Below, piece after piece: positions 8,308-16,796 of a stretch of 64,000 nt of DNA. Each line of letters begins with the position of its first letter. Position 1 is the stretch's first letter. A model generated the notes under the pieces. The model was not told the DNA's origin and made no database searches. It saw nothing but the letters and a program-made list of their open reading frames with translations. Source of the DNA: Arthrobacter sp. ov407 (lineage in GTDB: Bacteria; Actinomycetota; Actinomycetes; Actinomycetales; Micrococcaceae). The position numbers and the translations under genes were made by a program. The stretch spans positions 124,001-188,000 of the forward strand of contig NZ_FNGD01000008.1 in NCBI RefSeq assembly GCF_900102895.1, in the 5' to 3' direction.

Positions 8308-9263
8308 CCACCACTGCCCACGCAACCGCTGCCCCGGAAACCGTGCCCTCCCGCACCGCGGCGCTCGCCGGGAGCCTGCCCGAGGCCGCCGTACTGGCCG
8401 TCCTCCGCACGGCGCTGCAGGAGGACGCCCCGTACGGGGACATCACCTCGCAGGTGCTTATCCCCGCGCAGGCGCGAGCGACTGCGGTGCTCAATGCCCG
8501 CGTCCCCGGCGTCCTGAGCGGCGGGGAAGTCTTCGCCGCCGCGATGAAGCTGACCGACCCGGACGCCGTCGTCGAACTGCTGGTCAAGGACGGCGAGGCC
8601 TTCGCGGCCGGAACCGCCCTGGCCCGCGTGACCGGGAACGCCCGCGCCGTGCTGCTGGCCGAACGCGTCGGACTGAACCTGGTCCAGCGGATGAGCGCCA
8701 TCGCCACCATGACGGCCGAGTTCGTGGCGCTCGTGGACGGCACCGGGGCGCGGATCACCGATACCCGCAAGACCACGCCGGGGCTGCGGGTGCTGGAACG
8801 CTATGCAGTACGCTGCGGCGGCGGCGCCAACCACCGCTTCAGCCTCTCCGACGCCGTCCTGGCCAAGGACAACCACCTGGCCGTCCTCACCGGCGGCGAT
8901 CCGGCGAAGCTCACCGCGGTGCTGCGCGGCGCCAAGGCCCAGCTTGGCCACACCACCCACTTCGAGGTGGAAGTGGACACCATGGAGCAGATCGAGCCCG
9001 TACTTGCGGCCGGGGTGGACACCATCATGCTGGACAACTTCTCCGTGGCCGAGCTGGCGGCCGGCGTCGCGCTGGTGGGCGACCGGGCCCGGGTCGAAGC
9101 CAGCGGCAACGTCAATCTCGCCACCGTGGCGGACATCGCGGCCACGGGCGTGGACGTCATCTCGATCGGCGGCCTGACGCACAGCGTCACGGCCCTGGAC
9201 CTTGGCCTGGACATAGAACTGGCCGTTGAGCCGGTTCTTGCCCCGGAACAGACGGACGGCTGA
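8304..9263 (+). CDS. nadC: Nicotinate-nucleotide pyrophosphorylase (carboxylating), quinolinate phosphoribosyltransferase
   Basis: 319 residues from a GTG overlapping the nadB stop. NadC converts quinolinate and PRPP to nicotinate mononucleotide. Signature stretches: EDAPYGDITSQVLIP, the active-site block ITDTRKTTPGLRVLERYAVR, CGGGANHRFSLSDAVLAKDN, FEVEVDTMEQ, DTIMLDNFS, VEASGNVNL and ISIGGLTHS. About 35 N-terminal residues are Ala/Thr-rich and not conserved. It completes the de novo pathway from aspartate together with nadA and nadB. Confidence 0.96.
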   Translation: MTTTAHATAAPETVPSRTAALAGSLPEAAVLAVLRTALQEDAPYGDITSQVLIPAQARATAVLNARVPGVLSGGEVFAAAMKLTDPDAVVELLVKDGEAFAAGTALARVTGNARAVLLAERVGLNLVQRMSAIATMTAEFVALVDGTGARITDTRKTTPGLRVLERYAVRCGGGANHRFSLSDAVLAKDNHLAVLTGGDPAKLTAVLRGAKAQLGHTTHFEVEVDTMEQIEPVLAAGVDTIMLDNFSVAELAAGVALVGDRARVEASGNVNLATVADIAATGVDVISIGGLTHSVTALDLGLDIELAVEPVLAPEQTDG

Positions 9264-9271
9264 GGCGCACC

Positions 9272-10417
9272 GTGATCTTCCTCGACGCAGCGGCCACCAC
9301 CCCGGTCCGCCGCGAGGTGCTGGAGGCCATGTGGCCATACCTCGCGGGCGAGTTCGGCAACCCGTCAAGCCACCATTCCCTGGGTGAGGCGGCCGCCACG
9401 GCGCTCGCCGGGGCCCGCGCCGCAACCGCCAGGGCCCTGGGCTGCCGCCCCGGGGAAGTCGTCTTCACCTCCGGCGGCACCGAAGCGGACAACCTCGCCG
9501 TCAAGGGCATCGCCCTGGCCCGGCGCGCCGCCGATCCGCGCCTCGACCGGGTGGCGATCAGCGCCGTCGAACATCCCGCGGTGGAAGAATCCGCCAGGTA
9601 CCTCGAACGGGTCCACGGCTTCGCGGTCGACGTGATTCCCGTGGACCGCTTCGGGCAGGTGACGGAAGAGGCCCTTGCCGCGGTGCTGCACCCCGGGACG
9701 GCCCTGGTCAGCATCATGTACGCCAACAACGAGGTCGGCACGGTCCAGCCCATTGCCCGGCTCGCGGCGCTGGCCCGCGCCCAGGGCGTTCCGTTCCACA
9801 CCGATGCCGTCCAGGCCGCCGGCTGGCTGCCGCTGGACACCGGCGCACTGGGCGTGGACGCGCTGAGCATTTCCGGCCACAAGCTGGGCGCGCCCAAAGG
9901 CAGCGGTGCGTTGTTTGTGCGCGGGCGGGTCCGGGTTGAGCCGCTGGTCCATGGCGGCGGGCAGGAACGCGGCCGCCGTTCGGGCACCGAAAACGTCGCC
10001 GGGGCCGTGGCGCTGGCGACGGCCCTGACGCTGCCCCGGGAACCGGCCGGACGCATCGCAGCCCTCCGGGACGGGTTCATCGACGCCGTGCTTGCCGGTG
10101 TTCCCGGCGCGCTGCTCACCGGCCACCCCACCGAGCGGCTGCCCTCGGTGGCCTCCTTCTGCTTCCCGGGCACCAGCGGCGAGTCCGTGCTGCTGGAACT
10201 CGACCGCCAAGGCGTGGTGTGCTCCAGCGGGTCCGCGTGCGCGGCGGGCTCGGATGCGCCGTCGCCCGTGCTGCTGGCCATGGGCATCGAGCCCGAGGTC
10301 GCCCAGACGGCGGTGCGGTTCAGCTTCGACTCGACCGTGACCGCGGACGAGCTCCGCCAGGCCGCAGCCGCCGTGGGCGTTGCCGTCGCCGGGGTCCGGG
10401 CACTTCGGCCCAACTAG
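9272..10417 (+). CDS. Cysteine desulfurase, NifS/IscS family, in the nad operon
   Basis: A 381-residue PLP enzyme starting at GTG 9272, 8 bp after nadC. N-terminal FLDAAATTPVRREVLEAMWPYL and FGNPSSHHSLGE, the PLP Schiff-base lysine in SISGHKLGAPKGSGAL, SGTENVAGAVALATAL, and the active-site cysteine loop VVCSSGSACAAGSDAPSP identify the class I desulfurase fold. Such enzymes take sulfur from cysteine for Fe-S assembly. Position at the end of nrtR-nadABC suggests it services the oxygen-labile NadA [4Fe-4S] cluster, as proposed for NifS-like partners of NadA (inference from context). Confidence 0.93.
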   Translation: MIFLDAAATTPVRREVLEAMWPYLAGEFGNPSSHHSLGEAAATALAGARAATARALGCRPGEVVFTSGGTEADNLAVKGIALARRAADPRLDRVAISAVEHPAVEESARYLERVHGFAVDVIPVDRFGQVTEEALAAVLHPGTALVSIMYANNEVGTVQPIARLAALARAQGVPFHTDAVQAAGWLPLDTGALGVDALSISGHKLGAPKGSGALFVRGRVRVEPLVHGGGQERGRRSGTENVAGAVALATALTLPREPAGRIAALRDGFIDAVLAGVPGALLTGHPTERLPSVASFCFPGTSGESVLLELDRQGVVCSSGSACAAGSDAPSPVLLAMGIEPEVAQTAVRFSFDSTVTADELRQAAAAVGVAVAGVRALRPN

Positions 10418-10450
10418 CTGGCAGTAGGGCAGGCGAGGCGGGGGTCAGAC

Positions 10451-10936
10451 CTAGCGGTGGCGGGCGCGCCGGAAGATCCAGTGCCGAAGCATCGAGAACC
10501 GCACGGCGGTGGCGGCGAAGCCGGAGAGGGTGGTGGTCCACAGCTCCTCGGCCACGGTGGCGCCGGGATTGACCCAGTGCAGGACGGCCAAGCTGCCGCC
10601 GGTGATCAGAAGCGCGACGAGGATCACGATCAGGCCGTTGAGGTGGTCACGCTTCATCCGGCGGCGCTCTGTGATCTTGAACGTCAGGCGCCGGTTGAGG
10701 GCGGTATTCATCAATGACGTCAGGATCAGGGCCGCCGCGTTGGCCGGCTGGGCCCCGAGCCAGGGCCGGGAAAGGGCGTACAAGCCAAGGGAAGTCAGGG
10801 TACAGACAATCCCGACGCCGGTGAAGCGGACGAGCTGGCGGACCACCGGGTAGCGAAGGACTCCGCGGTGGCGGCGGGCGGTCTGCCCGCGGACGACGGC
10901 GGGGGCGGGAGCCTGCTGTTCGAGCTGGGACGCCAT
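10451..10936 (-). CDS. GtrA family membrane protein
   Basis: 161 residues with four predicted transmembrane helices and the GtrA pattern: QLVRFTGVGIVCTLTSLGLY (TM1), NAAALILTSLMNTALNRRLTF (TM2 ending in the basic N-R-x-x-T-F motif), LIVILVALLITGGSLAVLHW (TM3), and a C-terminal FAATAVRFSMLRHWIF (R-F...W-x-F). GtrA proteins are thought to flip or help present polyprenyl-linked sugars for cell-envelope glycosylation; the particular glycan cannot be read from here. It converges with the cysteine desulfurase gene and lies 4 bp after the DUF1684 gene on the same strand. Confidence 0.88.
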   Translation of the reverse strand: MASQLEQQAPAPAVVRGQTARRHRGVLRYPVVRQLVRFTGVGIVCTLTSLGLYALSRPWLGAQPANAAALILTSLMNTALNRRLTFKITERRRMKRDHLNGLIVILVALLITGGSLAVLHWVNPGATVAEELWTTTLSGFAATAVRFSMLRHWIFRRARHR

Positions 10937-10940
10937 CCGC

Positions 10941-11615
10941 TCAGTACAGCTCGCCTACGGGGATGTCCACGGCCAGCCGGTTCGCCGGGCCGGCAAGGGG
11001 ACATGCCCAGGCTTCGTTGTAGGCGCAGGAGGGGTTGTAGGCGAAATTGAAGTCCAGGACGAATTCGGCCTGGGGCCCGGAGCCCCGCACGCCGTGGAAA
11101 GCCCCCTTGATGGTGTCCAGGAGGTAGCGTCCCGCGCCGTAGCTGCCGCCGGGCTGGCCCGCGGTGGCGTCGCGGAACGGCACGAAGATGCCGCCACCGT
11201 AGCCCCTGAGCTTCCAGACTGCGAGCTGCCCCATCTCGGGAAGGTCGAAGGTGCCCAGCCGCACGAACCGGACCAGGCCGTCAGTCCCGGTCTCCACATT
11301 CATCTCCCGGCCGGCGCCCTCGAGGGTCAGCGGGACGTGGAAACGGTAGATCGGATCATAGTCCGCCGTCTTCAGGCCGCCGAAGCTGGCCTTGGCCTCG
11401 GCCGTCAGCGCCGAGGCCGGGTGCGTGCCGAACATGCGGTCCCGCTCCTGGCGCCAGTAGGAATGGGCTTCCGCCGGGCTGTCCGCGGCAATCTTCCGCG
11501 TGGTGGCATAGAGGGCAAAGGTCCGCAGCCGCCAGTCCGCGATATCGAGCGCCGACATGCCTGCCACGTCCCCCTGTTCCCCAAAGTGCGTTCCGTCAAA
11601 GTCATGTTCGGCCAT
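10941..11615 (-). CDS. DUF1684 family protein
   Basis: 224 residues from the ATG at 11615. Conserved stretches of the family are visible: SYWRQERDRMFGTHPASAL, YDPIYRFHVPL, PFRDATAGQPGGSYGAGRYL and the C-terminal LDFNFAYNPSCAYNEAWACP with paired cysteines, followed by a final VDIPVGE. The biochemical function of DUF1684 is not established. In-frame sequence upstream of 11615 is not family-like. The gene precedes GtrA by 4 bp and is divergent from the M20 peptidase gene (125 bp). Confidence 0.85.
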   Translation of the reverse strand: MAEHDFDGTHFGEQGDVAGMSALDIADWRLRTFALYATTRKIAADSPAEAHSYWRQERDRMFGTHPASALTAEAKASFGGLKTADYDPIYRFHVPLTLEGAGREMNVETGTDGLVRFVRLGTFDLPEMGQLAVWKLRGYGGGIFVPFRDATAGQPGGSYGAGRYLLDTIKGAFHGVRGSGPQAEFVLDFNFAYNPSCAYNEAWACPLAGPANRLAVDIPVGELY

Positions 11616-11740
11616 GCCCCCAGCGTATCCGCTTTCGCGAGGCCGAAATTTGTGCGCCGAAATTGTGCCCCGCATTCCGGGCCGGACCCGCGCGCCGAAT
11701 AACCCGTTCCGGCGAGCCATCCAGCCGTAGACTTTCGCCC

Positions 11741-13228
11741 ATGCGCAACCCCCTGCAGAACCCGGCCGCCGGCAGCACCCTCAAGAGTCCGGTGGACACA
11801 CCGGGCGGCGCAGGCGAGACTCCGGGCGGCGCGGGCGAGACTCCGGGCAGTGCGGGCGAAACACCCGGCGGCTCCGGGCACGCCGCGGCGTCGCTGGCGG
11901 AGCTCGTGACCTACCGGACCGTGTCATTCCGAGCCGAGGGGTCCTCCCGGGCGCAGGCCGGAGCGGAGCCAGCCGAGTTCGAGGCCTTCATCGCGGCGCT
12001 GCCCCGGCTGTATCCGGCGGTCCATGCTGGCCTGGACCTGGAGCGCGTCAACGGCCACGCCCTCCTGTACCGCTGGCCCGGCCGCGCCTTGGCGGAGGAC
12101 CCAGCGGCCGCGCAGCGCGCGTCGGTGCTGATGGCGCACTACGACGTCGTCCCGGCGGGCGACGCAGGGGAGTGGACGCAGGCGCCGTTCTCCGGCCACA
12201 ACGACGGTACCTTCCTGTGGGGCCGCGGGACACTCGATGACAAGGGCCAGCTCGTGGCCATCCTGGAGGCGGCCGAGAGCCTGCTCCGGGCGGGGTACGC
12301 GCCGGCGCATGACCTCTACTTCTCGTTCGGCAACAACGAGGAGACAGCCGGCAACAGCGCGGCGGCTGCCGCAGATCTGTTGGCCGCCCGCGGGGTGAAG
12401 CCCTGGCTCGTGCTGGATGAGGGCGGTGCCGTCGCGGGCGGTGCCTTTCCGGGGGTGAGTCGGCCGGCCGCCGTCGTCGGCGTGGCCGAAAAGGGCATCC
12501 TGGACGTGGAGATGCTGACCCGGGACCCGGGGGGACACGCCTCCACGCCGCCGCGGATGGGGGCGACGGCACGGCTCGCCCGCGCCGTCACGCGGATCGA
12601 ACGCCACCCGTTCCCGCAGTCGCTGCCGGAGGTGACCGCGGAGATGCTGCGCCGCTTCGGCCCGCATATGCCGCCGCCGCTGCGGGCCGTATTCGCCAAC
12701 GTGGCACTGCTCCGGGCGCCGATCACCTGGCTCTTTGCCCGGCTCGGCAACGAGACCAACGCGATGACCCGAACCACCGTGGCCATCACCACCCTCGAAG
12801 GCAGCTCCGGGGCGAACGTCCTCGCCGCCACGGCCAAAGCGAACGCCAACATCAGGGTGGCGGTGGGGGAGACCGTCGAGGGCACCGTCGCACGACTGCG
12901 GACAATCATCCGCGACCCGAAAGTCGAACTGCGCGTCGTGGAGGGCAACGACCCGTCCCCGGTCTCCCCGTCCTCCGGGGCCCAATGGGATCTGCTGGCG
13001 GAGTGCATCGGGCAGGTCTTCCCCGAGGCGATCATTACCCCTTACATCATGATGGGCGGCACGGACTCGCGCCGCTTCACCGGGATCTGCGGTGCCGTGT
13101 ACCGCTTCGCGCCGTTCTTCATGGACGTCCGGGCCCGTGGAACCATCCACGCCGTGGACGAGAAAATTTCCCTGGAGACGCTGGACCAAGGGGTCCGTTT
13201 CTACGAAACACTGATGCGGGAGCTCTGA
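11741..13228 (+). CDS. M20 family metallopeptidase (carboxypeptidase/dipeptidase)
   Basis: 495 residues with the M20 catalytic layout: VLMAHYDVVPAG (first metal His plus catalytic Asp), LWGRGTLDDKGQLVAILEA (bridging Asp), YFSFGNNEETAGNSAA (catalytic base Glu-Glu), LVLDEGGAV, and the C-terminal MMGGTDSRRF. The dimerisation/lid domain lies around residues 260-390. Probably a cytoplasmic peptidase or amidase acting on small peptides; the substrate is unknown. N-terminal residues 20-45 are a Gly-Glu-Thr-Pro repeat encoded by a 21-bp tandem repeat; no signal peptide precedes it. Confidence 0.9.
   Translation: MRNPLQNPAAGSTLKSPVDTPGGAGETPGGAGETPGSAGETPGGSGHAAASLAELVTYRTVSFRAEGSSRAQAGAEPAEFEAFIAALPRLYPAVHAGLDLERVNGHALLYRWPGRALAEDPAAAQRASVLMAHYDVVPAGDAGEWTQAPFSGHNDGTFLWGRGTLDDKGQLVAILEAAESLLRAGYAPAHDLYFSFGNNEETAGNSAAAAADLLAARGVKPWLVLDEGGAVAGGAFPGVSRPAAVVGVAEKGILDVEMLTRDPGGHASTPPRMGATARLARAVTRIERHPFPQSLPEVTAEMLRRFGPHMPPPLRAVFANVALLRAPITWLFARLGNETNAMTRTTVAITTLEGSSGANVLAATAKANANIRVAVGETVEGTVARLRTIIRDPKVELRVVEGNDPSPVSPSSGAQWDLLAECIGQVFPEAIITPYIMMGGTDSRRFTGICGAVYRFAPFFMDVRARGTIHAVDEKISLETLDQGVRFYETLMREL
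11801..11863 (+). repeat. 21-bp tandem repeat (3 copies) in the N-terminus of the M20 peptidase
   Basis: Three consecutive 21-bp units, each starting CCGGGC and encoding PGGAGET-like heptapeptides, with a few substitutions between copies and a fourth degenerate copy after it. It keeps the frame, so copy number could vary without disrupting the gene. Confidence 0.8.
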
Positions 13229-13231
13229 GTC

Positions 13232-14068
13232 ATGCGGCGCCCCGGCTACGCTGGCACCATGACTGGGACGGCGCGTTTCGGAGGATCACACACCGCCGGG
13301 AATCGGAGCGCTGTGCTGCGCACCGGCGCGGCGCTCGCGGTCGCGGCGGCAGCCCTTACGGGCTGCAGCAGCGACGGCAAGGGGACGCCGGTCTGGACTG
13401 CAGGCAGCGGCGCGACGGAGAGTGCGACGTCGACTGCCGGCCCCGCGCCGGCATCGTCGGCCAGCGCTTCCGCCGCCCCTGGCTCGAGCGCGGCGGCCTG
13501 GAAAGTCTTTACCGATCCGGCAAAGACCGTCAGCTTTGAGGTGCCGCAGGACTGGATTGCCCAGTCCGTTGCTCCCGACCCGGGAGCGCTGCCGGGGGCG
13601 CTGAAAATCACCGTCAAGGACGCCAAAGGTGCTTACCTGGCCACCTTGCAGACAGGTCTCCCCCCGCGGCCTGCGCCGGCCTGCGCGGACCGCGCCGCCC
13701 GGAACTACGTCGTGGTCAGCAGCGTGCCTGTGGACCTGCCGCACGCCGGCGGCGAGGGAACCATTGACCCGCACGTGGTGTTCCGGGTCATCCAGGGCTA
13801 CAAGTACTTCGGCTCCTACGGCATCACCAACGTGGTGGGCGGCGCCGGCGGCAAGAGTTGCGCGTTGCAGAATGTGGTCCGTGGCCCGGCCGGCAAGGGG
13901 GACTATTCGTTTGGGGACCTGACGGTGTTGAAGACGTTGGCGCCGGATCAGAAGGTCGCCCCAGCAAAGTCTTTCGACACTCTCGACCAGGCGGCCAAAT
14001 ACGTCAACGATAGGTCCGAATTTGCCAACGTTCAGCGGATGCTAATGTCTCTGAAGATCAAAAACTAG
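13232..14068 (+). CDS. Predicted lipoprotein of unknown function
   Basis: 278 residues from ATG 13232, which has a GGGAGC ribosome site; an alternative ATG is at 13259. A signal peptide with hydrophobic core VLRTGAALAVAAAALTGC ends in a lipobox (LTGC, Cys at about residue 45), followed by a Ser/Ala/Thr-rich linker to about residue 85. The folded part begins WKVFTDPAKTVSFEVPQDW and resembles PsbP/LpqN-like single-domain extracytoplasmic proteins only in general pattern. It starts 4 nt after the M20 peptidase stop and may be co-transcribed with it. No specific function can be assigned. Confidence 0.75.
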   Translation: MRRPGYAGTMTGTARFGGSHTAGNRSAVLRTGAALAVAAAALTGCSSDGKGTPVWTAGSGATESATSTAGPAPASSASASAAPGSSAAAWKVFTDPAKTVSFEVPQDWIAQSVAPDPGALPGALKITVKDAKGAYLATLQTGLPPRPAPACADRAARNYVVVSSVPVDLPHAGGEGTIDPHVVFRVIQGYKYFGSYGITNVVGGAGGKSCALQNVVRGPAGKGDYSFGDLTVLKTLAPDQKVAPAKSFDTLDQAAKYVNDRSEFANVQRMLMSLKIKN

Positions 14069-14154
14069 TCCCGCCCACCCGCACATCCCCGGTCCGTTGG
14101 CGGCGGCTTCCCACTGCACCCACCTCACATCCCACATCCCGGAGACAGAGATAC

Positions 14155-14958
14155 ATGGAACGCGCCGTAGCCGCACGCCTGGCCTTCAAGACCGTCGCCG
14201 AGACCAAGGTGGCTCTCGCCGTGGCCGTGGCCCGGAACGCCGGGTACGGCTCTTTCGACGAGTCGCTCACGGTCACCGCGAGAGGCGAGGACGTGCCGCT
14301 GACCGAACTCTCTGACCATCACGGCGGGCGCTTCCACTACATGGAATTCGCCGAACCCACCGACGTGCTGGTTGAGTATTCGGCCACCGTCACCGGCTTC
14401 GCCGTGCCCGAGGAACCCGGGCTCATGGAACTGATCCGCTATGTCCGGCCCAGCCGCTACGCGGAGTCGGACCGGCTGCTGCCGACTGCTTATGCCGAAT
14501 TCGGCGGGCTCCAGGGCGAAGAGCTGCTCCACGCCATCCGCAACTGGGTCTTCAACGAGCTGCGCTACGTCAGCGGATCCTCGCGGGGGACCGACGGCGC
14601 CGTCGAAACCCTGCTGCACCGCCGCGGCGTCTGCCGGGACTTTGCCCACCTCGCCATCGCCCTGCTGCGTTCCAAGAACGTCCCGGCCCGGCTGGCCGCT
14701 GTCTATGCCCCTGGACTGATCCCGATGGACTTCCACGCCGTGGCCGAAGCGCACATCAACGGCGCCTGGCACGTCATCGATCCGACCGGGCTGGCGCCGC
14801 GGGAAAGCATGCTCCGGATCACGGCCGGGCGCGATTCCTCGGACACCGCCTTCCTGTCCACCGTGGGCGGCAGCCTGTCCCTGAAGGAACTCAGCGTCAC
14901 CGCCGTCGTCGACGAGCTGCCGCTGGAGGACCCGGCGAAGCTCGTCGCCATCCAGTAG
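14155..14958 (+). CDS. Transglutaminase-like (cysteine protease fold) protein
   Basis: 267 residues. The C-terminal half carries the transglutaminase/protease triad pattern: RRGVCRDFAHLAIALLRSKN (catalytic Cys), MDFHAVAEAHINGAWHVIDPTG (His and Asp). The N-terminal half is the beta-rich domain usual in bacterial members. It has no signal peptide, so it probably acts in the cytoplasm on peptide or isopeptide bonds; the substrate is unknown. An 86-bp spacer separates it from the lipoprotein gene. Confidence 0.88.
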   Translation: MERAVAARLAFKTVAETKVALAVAVARNAGYGSFDESLTVTARGEDVPLTELSDHHGGRFHYMEFAEPTDVLVEYSATVTGFAVPEEPGLMELIRYVRPSRYAESDRLLPTAYAEFGGLQGEELLHAIRNWVFNELRYVSGSSRGTDGAVETLLHRRGVCRDFAHLAIALLRSKNVPARLAAVYAPGLIPMDFHAVAEAHINGAWHVIDPTGLAPRESMLRITAGRDSSDTAFLSTVGGSLSLKELSVTAVVDELPLEDPAKLVAIQ

Positions 14959-15002
14959 GCGGCGCCATCCAGTACGCAGCCGCAGGGTCTTAACGCAGGG
15001 TG

Positions 15003-15467
15003 CTAGCGCAGGGCGACCGAGGCGCGGAGCTTCTCTGTAAGCCGCAACAGCTCCTGCTGTTCGGCGGCGGAGAGAGCCGGGCCCACGAGTGCGGCGATGT
15101 CGCGCACGTGTTCCCGGCCGATCTGCTTTTGCAGGTCCCGTCCGGCATCGGTGAGCCGGATGAGGATCCCGCGGCCGTCCTGGGGGGCCGGTGTCCGTTC
15201 GACGAGCCCGCGCTTTTCGAGCCGCTCCACCAACCGGCTCAGGCTGGACTGGCTCAGCAGGACGTTGTCGTTGAGCTCGTTCAGGCGCAGCCACCCGGAG
15301 GGGCAGCGCGAGAGCGTGAACAGGACGTCGTACTCATTGAGCGCCAGGGCTTTGAACGCCGGCGCCGCCTGCAGCTTGCGCATCACCGCCACCTGGGCCC
15401 GGAACAGGGATTCCCAGGTTTCCGCGGCCAGGCGTACCGGCGATTCTGTGCTCTTGGCGGGCATCAT
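15003..15467 (-). CDS. MarR family transcriptional regulator
   Basis: 154 residues with the MarR winged-helix pattern: LNEYDVLFTLSRCPSGWLRL, SQSSLSRLVERLEKRGLVER (recognition helix), then the wing DGRGILIRLTDAGRDL. Its start overlaps the stop of the LLM monooxygenase gene (ATGA type), so the two form an operon; the divergent MFS exporter shares the control region. A typical inducible redox/efflux module is the likely role; the effector is unknown. Confidence 0.9.
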   Translation of the reverse strand: MMPAKSTESPVRLAAETWESLFRAQVAVMRKLQAAPAFKALALNEYDVLFTLSRCPSGWLRLNELNDNVLLSQSSLSRLVERLEKRGLVERTPAPQDGRGILIRLTDAGRDLQKQIGREHVRDIAALVGPALSAAEQQELLRLTEKLRASVALR

Positions 15468-16588
15468 GAGCCCTTGATGGTGGTCTCTGCCGCGGCGGCG
15501 TCGACGGTGCCCGCCGCCAGCGCGGCGGCCACCCGGCCGGCGTGTGTCGGCGGTTCCGGGACATGTGCGGGCTTGAGCGCGGCATATTCCTTGCGCAGCA
15601 CCGGCAGTACTTCTTCGCCGAACAGATCCAGCTGTTCCAGGACGGTCTTCAGCGGCAGGCCGGCGTGATCGATCAGGAAAAGCTGGCGCTGGTAGTCGCC
15701 GAAGTACTCCCGGAACGTCAGGGTCTTTTCGATCACTTCCTGCGGGCTGCCGACCGTCAGCGGCGTCTGGGACGTGAAGTCCTCCAGCGAGGGGCCGTGG
15801 CCGTAGACCGGGGCGTTGTCGAAGTAGGGGCGGAACTCCTTGACAGCGTCCTGGGAGTTCTTCCGCATGAAGAACTGGCCGCCCAGGCCCACAATCGCCT
15901 GGTCCGCCTTGCCGTGGCCGTAGTGCTCGTAGCGTTCGCGGTAGAGGCCGATCAGCTGCTGGTAATGCTCCTTGGGCCAGAAGATGTTGTTGGCGAAGAA
16001 ACCGTCACCGTAGTACGCCGCCACCTCGGCGATCTGCGGCGTGCGGATCGAGCCGTGCCACACGAAGGGGGCCACGCCGTCGAGCGGACGGGGGGTGGAG
16101 GTGAAGTTCTGCAGCGGGGTGCGGTGCTTGCCGGACCAGTTGACGGTGTCCTCGTCCCAGAGGCGGCGCAGCAGGGAGTAGTTTTCGATTGCGAGTTCGA
16201 TCCCGTCCTGGATGTTCTTGCCGAACCAGGGGTAGACGGGGGCGGTGTTGCCCCGGCCCAGGACCAGGTCCACGCGTCCGTCCGCGAGGTGCTGGAGCAT
16301 CGCGAAGTCCTCGGCGATCTTCACCGGGTCATTGGTGGTGATCAGCGTGGTGGCCGTGGACAGGATGATGCGCTCGGTCTGGGCCGCGATGTACGCGAGT
16401 GTGGTGGTGGGGGAGGACGAGAAGAACGGCCGGTTATGGTGCTCGCCGAGGGCGAAGACATCCATGCCGATCTCTTCGACCTTCTTGGCGATCGCCACGG
16501 ACGCCTTGATGCGCTCGTGCTCCGTCGGGGTGCGGCCCGTGGTGGGGTCGGTGGTGATGTCGCTGACGCTGAATACGCCGATCTGCAT
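15464..16588 (-). CDS. LLM-class flavin-dependent oxidoreductase
   Basis: 374 residues of a bacterial luciferase-like TIM barrel. Recognisable stretches: MQIGVFSVSDIT at the start, GMDVFALGEHHNRPFFSSSP, ILSTATTLITTNDPVKIAED, GRVDLVLGRGNTAPVYPWFG and GGQFFMRKNSQDA. The family uses reduced FMN or F420 for monooxygenation or reduction of organic substrates; the substrate here is unknown. The ATG at 16588 begins the barrel; the in-frame 38 residues upstream overlap the control region and look non-coding. Operon with the overlapping MarR gene. Confidence 0.9.
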   Translation of the reverse strand: MQIGVFSVSDITTDPTTGRTPTEHERIKASVAIAKKVEEIGMDVFALGEHHNRPFFSSSPTTTLAYIAAQTERIILSTATTLITTNDPVKIAEDFAMLQHLADGRVDLVLGRGNTAPVYPWFGKNIQDGIELAIENYSLLRRLWDEDTVNWSGKHRTPLQNFTSTPRPLDGVAPFVWHGSIRTPQIAEVAAYYGDGFFANNIFWPKEHYQQLIGLYRERYEHYGHGKADQAIVGLGGQFFMRKNSQDAVKEFRPYFDNAPVYGHGPSLEDFTSQTPLTVGSPQEVIEKTLTFREYFGDYQRQLFLIDHAGLPLKTVLEQLDLFGEEVLPVLRKEYAALKPAHVPEPPTHAGRVAAALAAGTVDAAAAETTIKGS

Positions 16589-16632
16589 TGCGTGCCTTTC
16601 CGTGGCCGGGGTGATCCGGGATCTGCTTCTAC

Positions 16633-16674
16633 TATAACCGATATACATGCATTTGCATCTATCGAGCGGTATAA
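16633..16674. promoter_or_regulatory. Inverted repeat between the MarR/LLM operon and the MFS exporter
   Basis: An AT-rich island in the divergent spacer centres on ATGCA-TT-TGCAT (16647-16658), with outer matches ATAACCG / CGGTAT. It sits ~60 bp upstream of the LLM start. This is a plausible operator for the MarR protein encoded next door; binding is inferred. Confidence 0.5.
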
Positions 16675-16796
16675 CGTCCGCCACGGACGAATATTCCCGC
16701 ACCGGTGCGGCCGAGTTTCCCGTGTGCAGGGGAACGTGGGCCTAGGATGCAATCAATCGGCTGGCCGTGAGGTGCCCGCCCGCCCGAAAGGCCCCC

